From Anthostomella pinea (lineage: Eukaryota > Ascomycota > Sordariomycetes > Xylariales > Xylariaceae): a stretch of 64,000 bases of DNA. Below, one piece after another: positions 1 to 11,107 of the stretch. The stretch's first letter is position 1, and every line of letters starts with the position of its first letter. The stretch is taken from NCBI GenBank assembly GCA_963556695.1, contig CAUWAG010000003.1:1550001-1614000 (forward strand), in the 5' to 3' direction. A program made the position numbers and the translations under genes. A model generated the notes under the pieces. It did not search any database. It had not been told where the DNA came from and worked only from the letters and a program-made list of their open reading frames with translations.

Positions 1-1998
1 TTTCCTGTTGAGTGTCTCGGAAATGGTTGATGAAGGGGTTCAGATTAGCGAAATCGTCGCACGTAACCAATTGAAGTTTTCACCAAGTCCAGGCGATTAA
101 ACGAACCAATGAGTCAGATGGACATGGTACGAGACACGCAACAGCCCTGCACCTCACATGGCACCGCAACCTGGCTGCAGGTGGCTGGAACTGGATACTC
201 ATCAATTCATCAGAGTAATCAATCACACCGCCTTTATTACTGCGGTTGGACGCCAGTCACATGGATTGCGGACCCGAAGCGGCGATGGATTCATTCGGAA
301 TCGACAAGGTGCGTAAGCTGCGCCTCGCGGACGGATGGACTGACAATGCTTCCGGGGAAAGGGAGAACGTTGTTCAGCCGCAGGGTTCAAGGTCGTAATT
401 GCGGCCGCATGAGGTGCATGGTAACCACGCAAATTCCAGGTCCATGTAGACATACAATAGCCGTTGGCTGAGCAATGGAGTTGATCGAAGGCCTCTGGCG
501 CGGATAGGAGAGGGCGTCTTCGGGTATCAAGGAATCCAGATCACTAGGATATCCGGTAGCGGAGAGAAACGGTCAAACAACCAGACACACTCACAGCTAG
601 TCATCTTGTGTCAGAAATTGACAGCGAAAGTAGGAAAGGCTAAGTCAGCTGACATGAAGACCGTGTTGGACGAGGATGACGGTACCCGTTGGGCGACTGG
701 ACCATGCGGACTTGCTTTGGGGGCCTTCATGAGTCTCCGCCAGCGAATGATGATGTCGTCAGAACGCCGAGGACCAAACAAGCTGAAGGACCTGTAGGGG
801 AAAGCATCGGGTATCGTATGCCATGTTCTATGATATCCAGGATTCATAGATGTCAGCTCAATAGTCATGGCCCGCCTCAGTAGGTACCTAGGTGTTTTGT
901 GTCATGCACGTCGCCCAACCCCGTGTCAGCAATCCAACAATGAAAGAACTGAAGTTCGCCAAGTGGGACGCATGGAAGTAGAGAAAGTAGGGCAGTGTGT
1001 CAAAGAGAGGTCCCTCACTTATCAGAGATGGGATACGGGGAAGAACAGGAGCGGAGAGATGAAAGGGACAACACTCAGAGTCATCCATTCGAGATGTATG
1101 TCTGGTACGTGTCTCTGGCTCTGAGTGTGCTACCAACAGGTGCGAAAGGAATCGGTCCGCGATTGTACCACGACCGAATGTTGTAGGAGAGAAGCATCTG
1201 AGAGCCGGATTAGAGAAGCCGATGCAAAACACGACGAAGTGACATGGAGGGATTATGTGAGGTGTGAGGCGGCAGATTGATGAACCCATAGAACGGCGAC
1301 GGTGATTGGCCCAACGCGCTCAAACGCGACCCGCGCAGAAAGGACTCAGAGGAAGGAGCCAAGTGGGTGACGGCCCATGGGAGCTGCAGCTTCCCGTATT
1401 CAGCAGCTGATAGATAGCAAAGGCAAGTCATCAAACGGGCGATTGACGGTCTGTCTGTCTGCCTGTCTTGTCTGTCTGTTGGACGAGTGTCTGCACACAG
1501 CCCGAGATCATTCAAGAATCATTCAAAACCTGAAGAGAGGAAGGCGAGCTCCTGCCCTACTCCGCAGATATAGGGTTGACGGTTGTACCTACCTCATACC
1601 TTAATTTATTACCTTTATTAGTCCCGCATCGCCGGTGAAACGGCTTGCAGGCGCCACAACTCTGAGAGTTCCAACCTCACCTTCATCTACTTTGGCCGCT
1701 TTGGGAGGTGGCCGCCTCGTCTCTCTCGTGCAGGAAGACGCATTGACCCAAAGCCTCATTGTCGCCTTACCAGTGACCACCTGCATCCACCGCCTGTCGG
1801 ATTCTTCACTCCTTCTTTCCATCCATATCCATCCCATAACAGGCAGTCAGGGCTGCCTCGCCTATCCAACACTGGTACTGCTGAGAACCCTCGTCCTCGT
1901 CTCCTCGTCTCCTCGACCGACAAATTCGATCCCCCATTTCCTGCCACCCTCAAACTACGAACCCGCCATTCCATGTCGTCTCGCACGCTGCCGTCACC
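1..1998. other. Gene-free 5' region and CAC2 leader
   Basis: I see no supported gene. Open frames up to about 157 codons occur on both strands, but none shows a recognisable family, signal peptide or splice pattern. A short GTCT/GCCT-type run lies around 1450-1480. From about 1640 to 1998 the plus strand becomes pyrimidine-rich (for example 1889-1917), as is usual for promoters and leaders of filamentous ascomycete genes, and it leads directly into the chromatin assembly gene. Confidence 0.6.
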
Positions 1999-2002
1999 AT
2001 GA
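1973..2002 (+). promoter_or_regulatory. Short upstream ORF abutting the CAC2 start (ATGA overlap)
   Basis: An ATG at 1973 opens a nine-codon frame. Its TGA (2000-2002) overlaps the main ATG (1999-2001) as ATGA. The upstream ATG has T at -3 (weak context), whereas the main start is preceded by CACC. If the transcript begins upstream of 1973, scanning ribosomes could terminate exactly on the main start codon. The transcript start is not known from sequence alone. Confidence 0.4.
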
Positions 2003-4252
2003 AGTCGACTCCTCTTATTGTCAATTGGCACGACAAGAATGCCCCCATCTACTCTGCCCACTTCGAGCCGCACGGCAAGGGAAGACTAGCTACGGGCGGT
2101 GGGGATAATAATGTTCGCATCTGGAAGGTCGATGCAGACGGCGAAGACAGACGAGTCGAGTACCTCTCCACCCTGGTGAAGCACTCGCAGGCTGTCAACG
2201 TCGTTCGCTGGGCACCCAAGGGCGAGACTCTTGCTTCGGCTGGAGACGACGGCAACGTCATCCTCTGGGTCCCGGCAGAGGTGCACCACCCCACCACATT
2301 CGGCAACGAGGGCATCGTCGACAGGGAGACATGGCGGACCAAGCACATGTTCCGCCAGTCCACCTCCGAGATCTACGATCTGGCTTGGTCCCCCGATGCT
2401 ACATATTTCATCATTGGCAGTATGGACAATATTGCCCGCATCTACAACGCCGCCACAGGTACGTCGTTCTCCAAACCCAACAAGTAATTTCACCTGGCTA
2501 AACTTTACCACTACAGGTTCTCTTGTGCGTCAAATCGCCGAACACAGTCACTACGTCCAGGGTGTCGCGTGGGATCCTTGGAACGAATACATCGCAACCC
2601 AGTCCTCCGATCGATCGGTTCATATATACTCGCTGAAGACGAAGGATGGGCAATATGTACTGACCAGTCATGGCGGCGAAACGCCCAAGGTTGCCAGCCA
2701 TGCTAAGATGGACTTGCCGCCTAGGCGAATCTCTTCCAGCAGTCCAGCACCGCCTGACATGGGCCACCGGGCTCAGCTTGTTGCTGCTGTCGACACTCCA
2801 ACGGCCTCGATGGGATCACCTGCACCATCAGCCCCGGGAACACCCCAGTCTGTAGCTCTACCAATGAATCCTCCGAGTGTCGTCAGTCACAGCAGACGGT
2901 CGTCCTTCTCTTCTCGAAGATCTGCGTCGCCAGCTCCATCGTTACCTCTACCCGCAGTTATGCCAATGGCGATGGAGCCATCCCCAAAACCGAATCACAC
3001 CTCTGGCTTGGGAACGAAAAACGCCAACCTCTACGCGAATGAGACCCTCACGTCTTTCTTTCGACGTCTGACATTTACGCCCGATGGTAGTCTGCTCCTC
3101 ACGCCCGCCGGCCAATTCCAGGTCCAACACCAGGCGGATGGACTCAAATCTTCCTTTGAGGTCATAAATACAGTCTACATATACACAAGAGGTGGCATCA
3201 ACAAGCCTCCCATTGCTCATTTGCCTGGCCATAAAAAGCCGTCGGTAGCTGTCAAGTGTTCGCCGATACCTTACACCCTCCGGCAGGCCCCTCCTGTCAC
3301 GAAGCATATCACCATAGACACATCTTTGGCAGACGATCCGGTTCCAGCCCTGCCTGAACCCATCTCGAAGCCATCTCCGGCGGTGATGGATCCACCCCCG
3401 CCACCAAGTTCTGCGTCTGCCGAACCTGAGAATTCTACCACGCCGTCCAAGCCGTCGAACCTGGAGACTGGAGTATCGACGCCTGGACCGAAGCCGTTGT
3501 TTGCTCTGCCTTACCGCATGGTCTATGCAGTAGCAACCCAAGATTCCGTTCTTCTCTACGATACCCAACAGACCACCCCGATTTGCGTCGTGAGCAATCT
3601 GCATCTGGCTACTTTCACCGATCTGACCTGGTAAGTTCAGTGTATTTCTCTACCAAGGGACTACGTCTAATTTGTCTACAGGTCAAGCGATGGGTCTACT
3701 TTGTTGATCTCTTCATCTGATGGGTTCTGCTCCACACTCTCCTTCATACCGGGTGAGCTAGGTCAAGAATACAAGGGCGAGCTCATGAGTGCGAAGAACT
3801 CATCATCAGCTGCTGGTGCTGGTCCTTCATCGAACCAGTCTACGCCAGTACCTACGCCAACCTCGGTCTTCGCCCCTCCATCACCCTTTTTAGGCCATCA
3901 ACAACGCAACTCTGCCACCTCATTCCCCGCGCCGTCGCCGCCAGCGACAGCGTCCTTCGTGAGTGCACGGCCTCCTTCGCCTGCACGATCGAATTCGACC
4001 TCTTCTGTGGCGACCGCAGGCTCCCTCATGAACAACCCGCCTCTCATAGGTGGAAATGTACCGAGTATCGCAGCCGCTAACTCCGGAAAGGTGACCGGTA
4101 TACCGATGACCACCCCGCCTGAGACGCCCAGTAGCAATAACGTTGCTGCTGGTGTCAAGAGAGAAGCGAGCGAGAGTGAAAAGGACGAGTCTAGTGACCA
4201 ACCGAAGAAACGAAGAATAGCACCGACTCCGGTCACCGATTCAAAGTCTTGA
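1999..4252 (+). CDS. CAC2: Chromatin assembly factor 1 subunit p60 (WD40 protein)
   Basis: Exons 1999-2458, 2517-3630 and 3682-4252 give 714 aa. Introns of 58 and 51 bp have GTACGT/GTAAGT donors and ACAG acceptors. The N terminus (VNWHDKNAPIYSAHF) and the WD repeats (VRIWKV, HSQAVNVVRWAP, ASAGDDGNVILW, YDLAWSPD, VQGVAWDPWNEYIATQSSD) match Cac2/p60. This is the beta-propeller subunit of CAF-1, which deposits H3-H4 on newly replicated DNA in the nucleus. The exon 2-3 junction restores LTWSSDGSTLLI, a clear WD strand. Ser/Pro-rich disordered stretches lie at about residues 225-310, 410-460 and 600-690. A basic patch KKRR (residues 700-703) near the C terminus looks like a nuclear signal. The protein is longer than yeast Cac2 (468 aa) because of these insertions. 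Confidence 0.9.
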
Positions 4253-5300
4253 GACGGCTTTGAGCGGTCTGGTAGCAGCATCAGTGTAAGATGGGTTTTC
4301 GCAAGCAAAGCATGGATAGGAGTTAAGGATATCTGTGGATCATAAGGACACGTTGCCCTGTGTGGACGTGCTTCATTGTGCTTCACTGATCAGGATAGAC
4401 ATCTTGATCATTTGAGATCTGGCAACGTGGCATTATGTTTCGGTGTTCGACTGAGCACTATGAAGGAAAGACATTTGGCATCCGGAGTTGGGAATACCTT
4501 GTCATGGTTGGCAATCAACAAGTACAGTGTATTTTATCGTCAGTGAGTTGCCTATATTGATTGAGCCAGTCTTCATGACCAGCAGTAATTGCGAACGGGT
4601 GACTTGGAGACCCTAAGGATCGTATGGCGTTGCTGATTTCGTGACGTGAATACCTGCTACTGGTAGCAACATGATAGTGACTATTGACTATCTTCGAGAA
4701 ACTTCAACATTGGCAGTGGGGGCCGGAGAGCTTGTATGAGCGAAGCTTCCACCGGCCATGGGTGAGCGCCAATATCCAGAGGACAACCGACAAGGCCGGG
4801 CTTCTGATACGAAGTCACTGCTTATGGGAATAAGGGGGGTGTTTCTGTTGTGTACCTTCGTGCGCCCATCTTCTCGGTGGCCGGCTAATGGATGTTTCTG
4901 ATGTTTTCACGTTGAGTGGGGCAGAGATAGACATCGTCCTACCTACACATGAGCTTCACGGCTGCGTACAAGGAGGGTGTCTCGCGCTCGCGGGCCTAAC
5001 TGTCTGCTGTGAAACTGAGTCGGGACAGTGGTTATTGTGGGTGGTGTGGAGTGAGTGAGTATCCCATGACGAGTAGAGACTCTATGAGGTAGTTAACTAG
5101 TTCCTTTGTTTACAATACGGTACGGTGATAACAGGGAATATTGCAAGTGGGAGTGTCACTGTTCACCGAGGAGCGGAGCAGGTATCTTCGCTGCTGTGCG
5201 CAGGTTCTCGGGACGTCGGGTTCGTGCGCCGTCGTTAATTCAGTGCGATGTTGACGTGCTTGACGGGTTCGAGGGGTTTGGCCACCTCACGAAGGAGCTA

Positions 5301-5325
5301 CTATATATAAGATCTATATATATAG
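5301..5325. repeat. Near-palindromic AT-rich inverted repeat centred on AGATCT
   Basis: CTATATATA and ATATATATAG arms flank AGATCT (5310-5315). The arms can pair almost completely, with one register slip. No gene starts nearby, so a TATA-box role is not supported. Confidence 0.5.
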
Positions 5326-5975
5326 GTTTTGGCAGAAACTGAATAGCCACCTGCTCTCGGGTTAGTTACCCGGAAAAAGCCAGCTCCCGAGGGACATGAT
5401 ACAGCACCAACCAGACGGGCGCCGGCCGGTCCGTATCTGTGAGGAGAGAGATCGTATATCTACGAGACATCTATGGTCTAGGGAGGGAGGGAGGGGTCCT
5501 CCAAGGCCTCACCTGGGGCATTCCCGAGACTCAACCGCCCGTTGTGAACTTCCGAGCCACGAGAGCCACAAGCTGTAAGTTAATCCCCGTCTCTCTCCTC
5601 GACGCCAGACTGAGGTGGTGATCTGGGATCCTGCGATGGAACACCACTAGACAACGGCTCTTGGCGATTTTACATATGGGGCTCTTTGCGAATTCATCGA
5701 GCAAAGTTCGGTGCTGTAGGGCGCTAGTGTCAAAGCTGACTGGCTGTTCATCACCCCTGGCCAGTGCAAGTGTGCACACAATACGATGCCCCGCCGGGGT
5801 TTGCAGTAGTTGACCCCAAGGGTGGCATGCACTCGCAGATGCGGAGGATGAAATCCAACACCATTGTTATCGATGAAGCCTGAGGAGGAGGTGGTTCTCA
5901 CGGACAGAGGGTATGTCTCACAATATGCGATAACAGAAGCGCCGGGTCGTCCTGCGCCGGATCGTCCTACGCTGT

Positions 5976-6015
5976 GGTCTGGTCTGGTCTGGTCTGGTCT
6001 GGTCCGGTCTGGTCT
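5976..6015. repeat. GGTCT pentamer array, eight units
   Basis: Eight head-to-tail GGTCT units, of which the sixth is GGTCC. The same pentamer occurs in the opposite orientation at 39106-39145, also with one CCGGA-type variant unit. Confidence 0.9.
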
Positions 6016-7485
6016 GCACCAAGACAAGAAACGGGCGGCGGCGCGCTTGGGATAACTCCTCGGTAGGTATGGAAGATGTGTCTGTGATGAACAGGAAAGT
6101 GCGGCGGTGAAAAAGAGTACGGGGAAGGAGCTGCTGCGTGTTCCCCGGTCCGACTTTAGACGACGACTCCGAGGTCAAACCCGCAGCCGGTACTCCGGAG
6201 GTCCGCGCCGCGTCGGGAGCTGCGACGGTCTCGGAACGTAATGCACATTTACGCCTCAAATCCGGAGTGACCAACTGTTAGTAGACGTCTTCTGCCTCTT
6301 ATTAGTGATTTGGCATATAGGGTCGGTCGAATGGGCCCTGATGAACAGGCTGGTGCCGTGTGTGCCGTATCACAGTATGTATGATGAATGTCTCTGACTC
6401 GTTCCACGTAGCTAGGAACTACCTACCTATTCATACATCGGGCTCCATGCCCTTCGCGTTCCCGGACTTTATACGAAGGGAGGGACACCGGCAGCCTCCC
6501 GTCGCGTTTGCATTCGCAGTCGGAGCTGGAGTTGGAGTTGGACACCCGAGCCATAGTGCCAAGCCGACCACGCAAGCTCCAGCTGAGCCTCGTCAAGAAC
6601 TGGAGATCCATACGTGTCGAGAAAGCCCCACGTACCTCTGACCAGGCCCCTTCATTTTACATTATTTCGTGTCGGTAGGTATGTATCCGACGTCTCGGTT
6701 GTCGGCCTGGTGCAGGTGCACGAGTAAGGTAATGGGTGTGCTTATGTGATCAATGTGATGAGGTGCAGGTGGCCGGCAAGTTCGGACTTAATTATTTAAA
6801 GCCATTGGACTGCAGTGACTGCGCTACTGCAAGGCACAGTGACAGTGGCACACAGCCCCGGGATGATCCTCCGTCGAAGGTTCCGTCAAAGAGTCCTTAT
6901 TCAGACCCGCGGGTTAAGGTATCTGCTGACAGATAATCACCTACTGTGAATGTACTTTATACGGACATCGTGATTCACTACCACTCCGTTGCCGGGAGTT
7001 ATTCATCAGATAGATATCTGGTGTAATTACCTAGTCTATGGGCAGGCTAGTCATAAATCCTGCTTATGATATCATCAGAGGGTTGTTTATTTATTTATCA
7101 CAGCCGTCGGATCTCACGGCGCACTAGAACAGCCTACTTGGTACCTACTCAGCCCAGCGTCCCTCCAATTGGAAGACTCACGATGGCGCAGAACATCGAT
7201 GCGGCTCAGCTCTAGCGATCATCGCCTTATTTGGTCCTTATTTAGTTTGTTCGTAGTTCTTGGCCGTCTGATCACCGAGGTGCCACTCACTGCCCAAAGC
7301 ACTCAGCCTATCCAGATTCCAGCCTATCCAGCCCCCCAGTGACGCAACAATTCCACATCCTCCTCCTGAGTCTCGCCGGTGTTATTATTATAACACGACG
7401 GCGCCACGCGACCACATTTCCCAAATCCGTCCTGCTCATTCATCCATTTTCTCTTCTATCCTGACCTCTTCCAAGTTTCTTCCTA

Positions 7486-7515
7486 TCGCATCGCATAGCA
7501 TCGCATCGCATCGCG
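7486..7515. repeat. TCGCA pentamer array in the phospholipase leader
   Basis: Six units TCGCA, TCGCA, TAGCA, TCGCA, TCGCA, TCGCG end 15 bp before the phospholipase ATG at 7531, so they lie in its probable 5' untranslated region. Array length could vary between strains. Confidence 0.8.
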
Positions 7516-7530
7516 CGTACCACCGCGAAG

Positions 7531-9489
7531 ATGCGCATCTCTTCGGTATCTCTTCCGTTGTCCCTACTAACACTTATTTCAAGCGCGCTTGCGGCCCCCA
7601 GCAACGGCGACCGCGACCTCCATGCTGTGGTTCTAGATGTGCTGGCACGCGCCGCGCCCGAGAGCCCGTCTGGAGACTATGCGCCCGCCAACGTGGACTG
7701 CCCCTCGGAAAGGCCGACCATCCGGAGCGCCGCCAAGCTGTCGCAGTCTGAGACGGACTGGTTGAAGCTCCGCAGACCCAAGACAATCGACCCCATGATA
7801 GCCTTCCTCAAAAGCGCCAACATCGCCAACTTCGACGCCGTGGGCTTCGTCAATTCCAACTCGAAGAACTTCTCCGTCGTCCCCAACATCGGGATCGCCA
7901 TTTCCGGCGGTGGCTACCGCGCCCTGATGAACGGCGCCGGCTTCGTCGCTGCCGCCGACAACCGCGTTGCTGGTTCCACCGACGCCGGAGGCATCGGCAG
8001 CCTGCTCCAGGCTAGCACCTACCTCGCCGGCCTTTCCGGCGGCGGCTGGCTGGTCGGCTCCATCTTCGCCAACAACTTCTCCAGCATCACGACCCTGCGC
8101 GACGGGTACGACGGGTCATCGCTGTGGCAATTTTCGAACTCCATCTTCGAGGGGCCCAAGTCGAGCGGCATCTCGCTTCTGAACTCCGCCGACTACTGGA
8201 AGGACGTGGTGGACCAGATCGACGACAAGGAGGATGCCGGCTACCCTGCCTCCATCACCGATCCCTGGGGTCGCACCCTGTCGTATCAGCTGATCAACGC
8301 CCAGGACGGCGGGCCGGCATACACGTTCTCGTCCATCGCCGACGACAGCAACTTCACCGCCGCGGACACGCCGATGCCCATCCTGGTCGCTGACGAGCGG
8401 TCTCCCGGCACCACCATCGTCTCGGCCAACTCGACCGTGCACGAGATCAACCCGTGGGAGATGGGCTCGTTCGACCCGACCGTCTTTGGATTTGCGCCGA
8501 CGCGCTACGTCGGGTCCAACTTCAGCGGCGGCAGCATCCCCTCCGACGGGCACTGCGTCCGGGGTTTCGACCAGTACGGCTTCGTCATGGGCACCTCCTC
8601 GTCGCTGTTCAACGAGTTCCTGCAGACCAACCTGTCGTCGTACGACGTTCCCTCGATCTTCACGGACCTCCTGACCAAGGTGCTCGTCGACGTCGACGAA
8701 GACGACAACGACATCGCCGTGTGGGAGCCGAACCCGTTCTACGGCTACAACAACGCGACCAACAAGAACGCGGGCGCCACGCAGCTGACGCTCGTCGACG
8801 GCGGGCTCGACCTGCAGAACATTCCGTTGCACCCACTCATCCAGCCCGAGCGCGCCGTCGACGTCATCTTCGCCGTCGACTCGTCGGCCGACACGACGTA
8901 CAACTGGCCCAACGGCACAGCTCTGCGCGCCACGTACGCGCGCACCAAGGAGCCTATCTCCAACGGCACCGCCTTCCCGGCCGTGCCCGACGCCGAGACC
9001 TTCATCAACCTAGGCTTAAACAAGCGACCGACCTTCTTCGGGTGCAACACGTCCGAATTCTCATCGTACAAAGTGATCCCGCCGTTGATCGTGTACATGC
9101 CCAACGCGCCCTACACGCAGGACAGCAACGTGAGCACGTTCACGCCGTCGTACGCGGACGACCTGCGGGATAGCATCATCACGAACGGGTTCAACGTCGC
9201 CACCATGGGTAATGGCACCGTCGACAAGGACTGGCCCGCGTGCGCCGCTTGCGCGGTGCTGAGCCGCAGTCTAGAGCGCACGGGCACTGATGTACCCGCT
9301 GCGTGCCAGACTTGCTTTACGCGGTATTGCTGGAACGGCACCACGGATAGCACGCCGGTTGGGAGCTATGAGCCCACGGCGATCATCGGGCTGGATGCGC
9401 TGGGTGCTGGTGCGCGCCTGAGTGTGGGCGGACAGGTTGGAGTTGCCTGGGCTGTGGTTGGGCTTGTGGGGTTGGTTCTGGTGATATAG
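7531..9489 (+). CDS. Lysophospholipase / phospholipase B, secreted, probably GPI-anchored
   Basis: Single exon, 652 aa. It begins with a signal peptide (about residues 1-21, ending SSALA|APS). Hallmarks of the fungal PLB / cytosolic PLA2 fold are present: SGGGYRA at 125-131 (oxyanion glycines and arginine), the nucleophile elbow GLSGGGW at 167-173 with Ser169, and the catalytic aspartate in VDGG (Asp423). Many NxS/T sites suggest heavy N-glycosylation. The C terminus ends in a hydrophobic tail ([17 protein letters not shown]) preceded by small residues, typical of a GPI-attachment signal. The family deacylates phospholipids and lysophospholipids at the cell surface or outside it. The elbow has Gly where many relatives have Ser (GLSGGSW). 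The body is very GC-rich at third positions, which creates long spurious frames on other strands. Confidence 0.93.
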   Translation: MRISSVSLPLSLLTLISSALAAPSNGDRDLHAVVLDVLARAAPESPSGDYAPANVDCPSERPTIRSAAKLSQSETDWLKLRRPKTIDPMIAFLKSANIANFDAVGFVNSNSKNFSVVPNIGIAISGGGYRALMNGAGFVAAADNRVAGSTDAGGIGSLLQASTYLAGLSGGGWLVGSIFANNFSSITTLRDGYDGSSLWQFSNSIFEGPKSSGISLLNSADYWKDVVDQIDDKEDAGYPASITDPWGRTLSYQLINAQDGGPAYTFSSIADDSNFTAADTPMPILVADERSPGTTIVSANSTVHEINPWEMGSFDPTVFGFAPTRYVGSNFSGGSIPSDGHCVRGFDQYGFVMGTSSSLFNEFLQTNLSSYDVPSIFTDLLTKVLVDVDEDDNDIAVWEPNPFYGYNNATNKNAGATQLTLVDGGLDLQNIPLHPLIQPERAVDVIFAVDSSADTTYNWPNGTALRATYARTKEPISNGTAFPAVPDAETFINLGLNKRPTFFGCNTSEFSSYKVIPPLIVYMPNAPYTQDSNVSTFTPSYADDLRDSIITNGFNVATMGNGTVDKDWPACAACAVLSRSLERTGTDVPAACQTCFTRYCWNGTTDSTPVGSYEPTAIIGLDALGAGARLSVGGQVGVAWAVVGLVGLVLVI

Positions 9490-11107
9490 GTAATGCATTG
9501 TGGATGACGGATCTGGACTGGAAAAGGGGCCACTGCATCATGAAAACGGTATGTTGGGTTCGCGGGTTTTGTTCTTTGATATTCATGATTCATGAACAGC
9601 GCATGGCAAGGTCGTTGGCGTATAGTTTGAAGGTCACTTTGAACCCTTGATCCATTTACGATCTTTTATGGAGTAATTTCAAATCGCATAGCTTATGTTT
9701 TGATGCGGCCGAGAGGGTGATTGATTGAGATAAGTATCTGCCCTTGCACCTGAAGCCTCGTGACGTGCTGGGCTATATATGTCAACAAGCTGCATTCTTG
9801 TCACGAGCATTCTGTCTCAGACATCTCCTTTCCGAAGCTCCATCAGCACCTGGAGTATGGCATGACTATCTTCGAGGTCAAGTAGTATCCAGGCCTTCTT
9901 TCTTCATTCATTGCATCCACCCGCTCCGAACCTTGTGTTAGAAATTCGATCTAGCGATGTGCAACCTCTCCTTTTCCATTCGGTTGTCGACAGCGTCCAT
10001 CGACTTCTTCACAAGTGAGACATGGCGTATTTTCTCCAGTTCAGCTTCCCCGAGACCACACCCGACTGCTGCGCGCGTTTGATAGATGGAATTGTAAGCA
10101 ACCTGCGTGCGATCTATGCAAGCCTCACGCCGTGGTGCAGCGTGCCTCACGGGCAGCGGCAGCAGCTCCCCTTCTGAGGTGAGCGTTCGTTCGCCAGTAG
10201 TGCTAGAGACGCGAGGGCCCGCTGTGTATAGGATTTAGTCCTGCTCGTCTATCATTACAGGCTCATCTTTCTCGTTCGCCTTCATTGGGCACGATTTTCG
10301 GAAGAGCATGTTCCCTGAGAGCAATAACGTTACAGGAGTGGAACTATGGGTCCGTGACTTGGCATCTCATACATGCTGAGTACCGGACTGGACCGAGAGG
10401 CAACTCGATAATAGGGAACATTGGCATGCTTATATTATCGCCGTGGGGGCGTGAGTGCGAAGAAGAGAGCGGAGAGGCCATGGCACGCACGACCCATGAG
10501 TCAGTCCCATTCTCTGCCGTGGCAGTACATACACGTACAAGTAGTCTTCCAGCGCATCTGCTGCCAGCTCCAGGCAGCTAGCCAGCTGCTCCCATCCCCA
10601 CCCCGTTTCCCGACACGTGGCAGAGGTTGGGTTGAGGCGACCTACCAAGCCAATGCGCCACCCATCGTGGAAATCGGGAATAATGGGGAGGCATGGAGAT
10701 CGCGAGTCCGGAGTGGCGTTGGGGTAGGCTTTACGAGCATAGTCCACGTATTCAAGAGCGCTTAGGGGCAAAGCATGAAACAGGGATGGATCAAAGTCTC
10801 AATATAATTTAATAGTCAGGGACATTCTATAAGTACTGAAATGGATGGATATCACGGTCGCTCGCCAAATCCAACAAACAAACAAACAAATTGCAAATGC
10901 TTGCTTGCTCTTTTCAAAACAGACTGCTGTGCTTGCTTCCTAACTTCATGGTCTCGTGACAAGTCGCTCGCTCACTGTATATATATACCCCCTGGTCCGA
11001 AGTAATCCGAAGGCCAGGCCGGGGGAGGGGGAAAATATGTGCGTGTGTGGGTGTAAGGGTGTGTGTGCGGGTGTGCGTGGGACGGGTGGGAGCGTCGTCG
11101 TCATCGT
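9490..11107. other. Gene-free convergent intergenic region
   Basis: Lies between the 3' ends of the phospholipase (+) and the caspase-like gene (-). Only short unrecognised frames are seen. A CAAA repeat occurs near 10877-10898 and a GTGTGGGTGT-type purine-rich stretch near 11040-11085. I see nothing else. Confidence 0.6.

Larger units (their letters stand above)
4253..7530. other. Gene-free region between CAC2 and the phospholipase gene
   Basis: No supported coding gene in 3.3 kb; only scattered short frames. It contains a near-palindromic AT stretch at 5301-5325, a GGTCT pentamer array at 5976-6015 and a small TCGCA array at 7486-7515 just upstream of the phospholipase start. The last 250 bp are CT-rich and are the likely promoter and leader of the phospholipase. 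Confidence 0.6.

Noticed and set aside
8116..8832. Long antisense and out-of-frame reading frames inside the phospholipase gene
   Set aside because: Arg/Val/Gly-rich shadows caused by high GC at third positions of the real gene.
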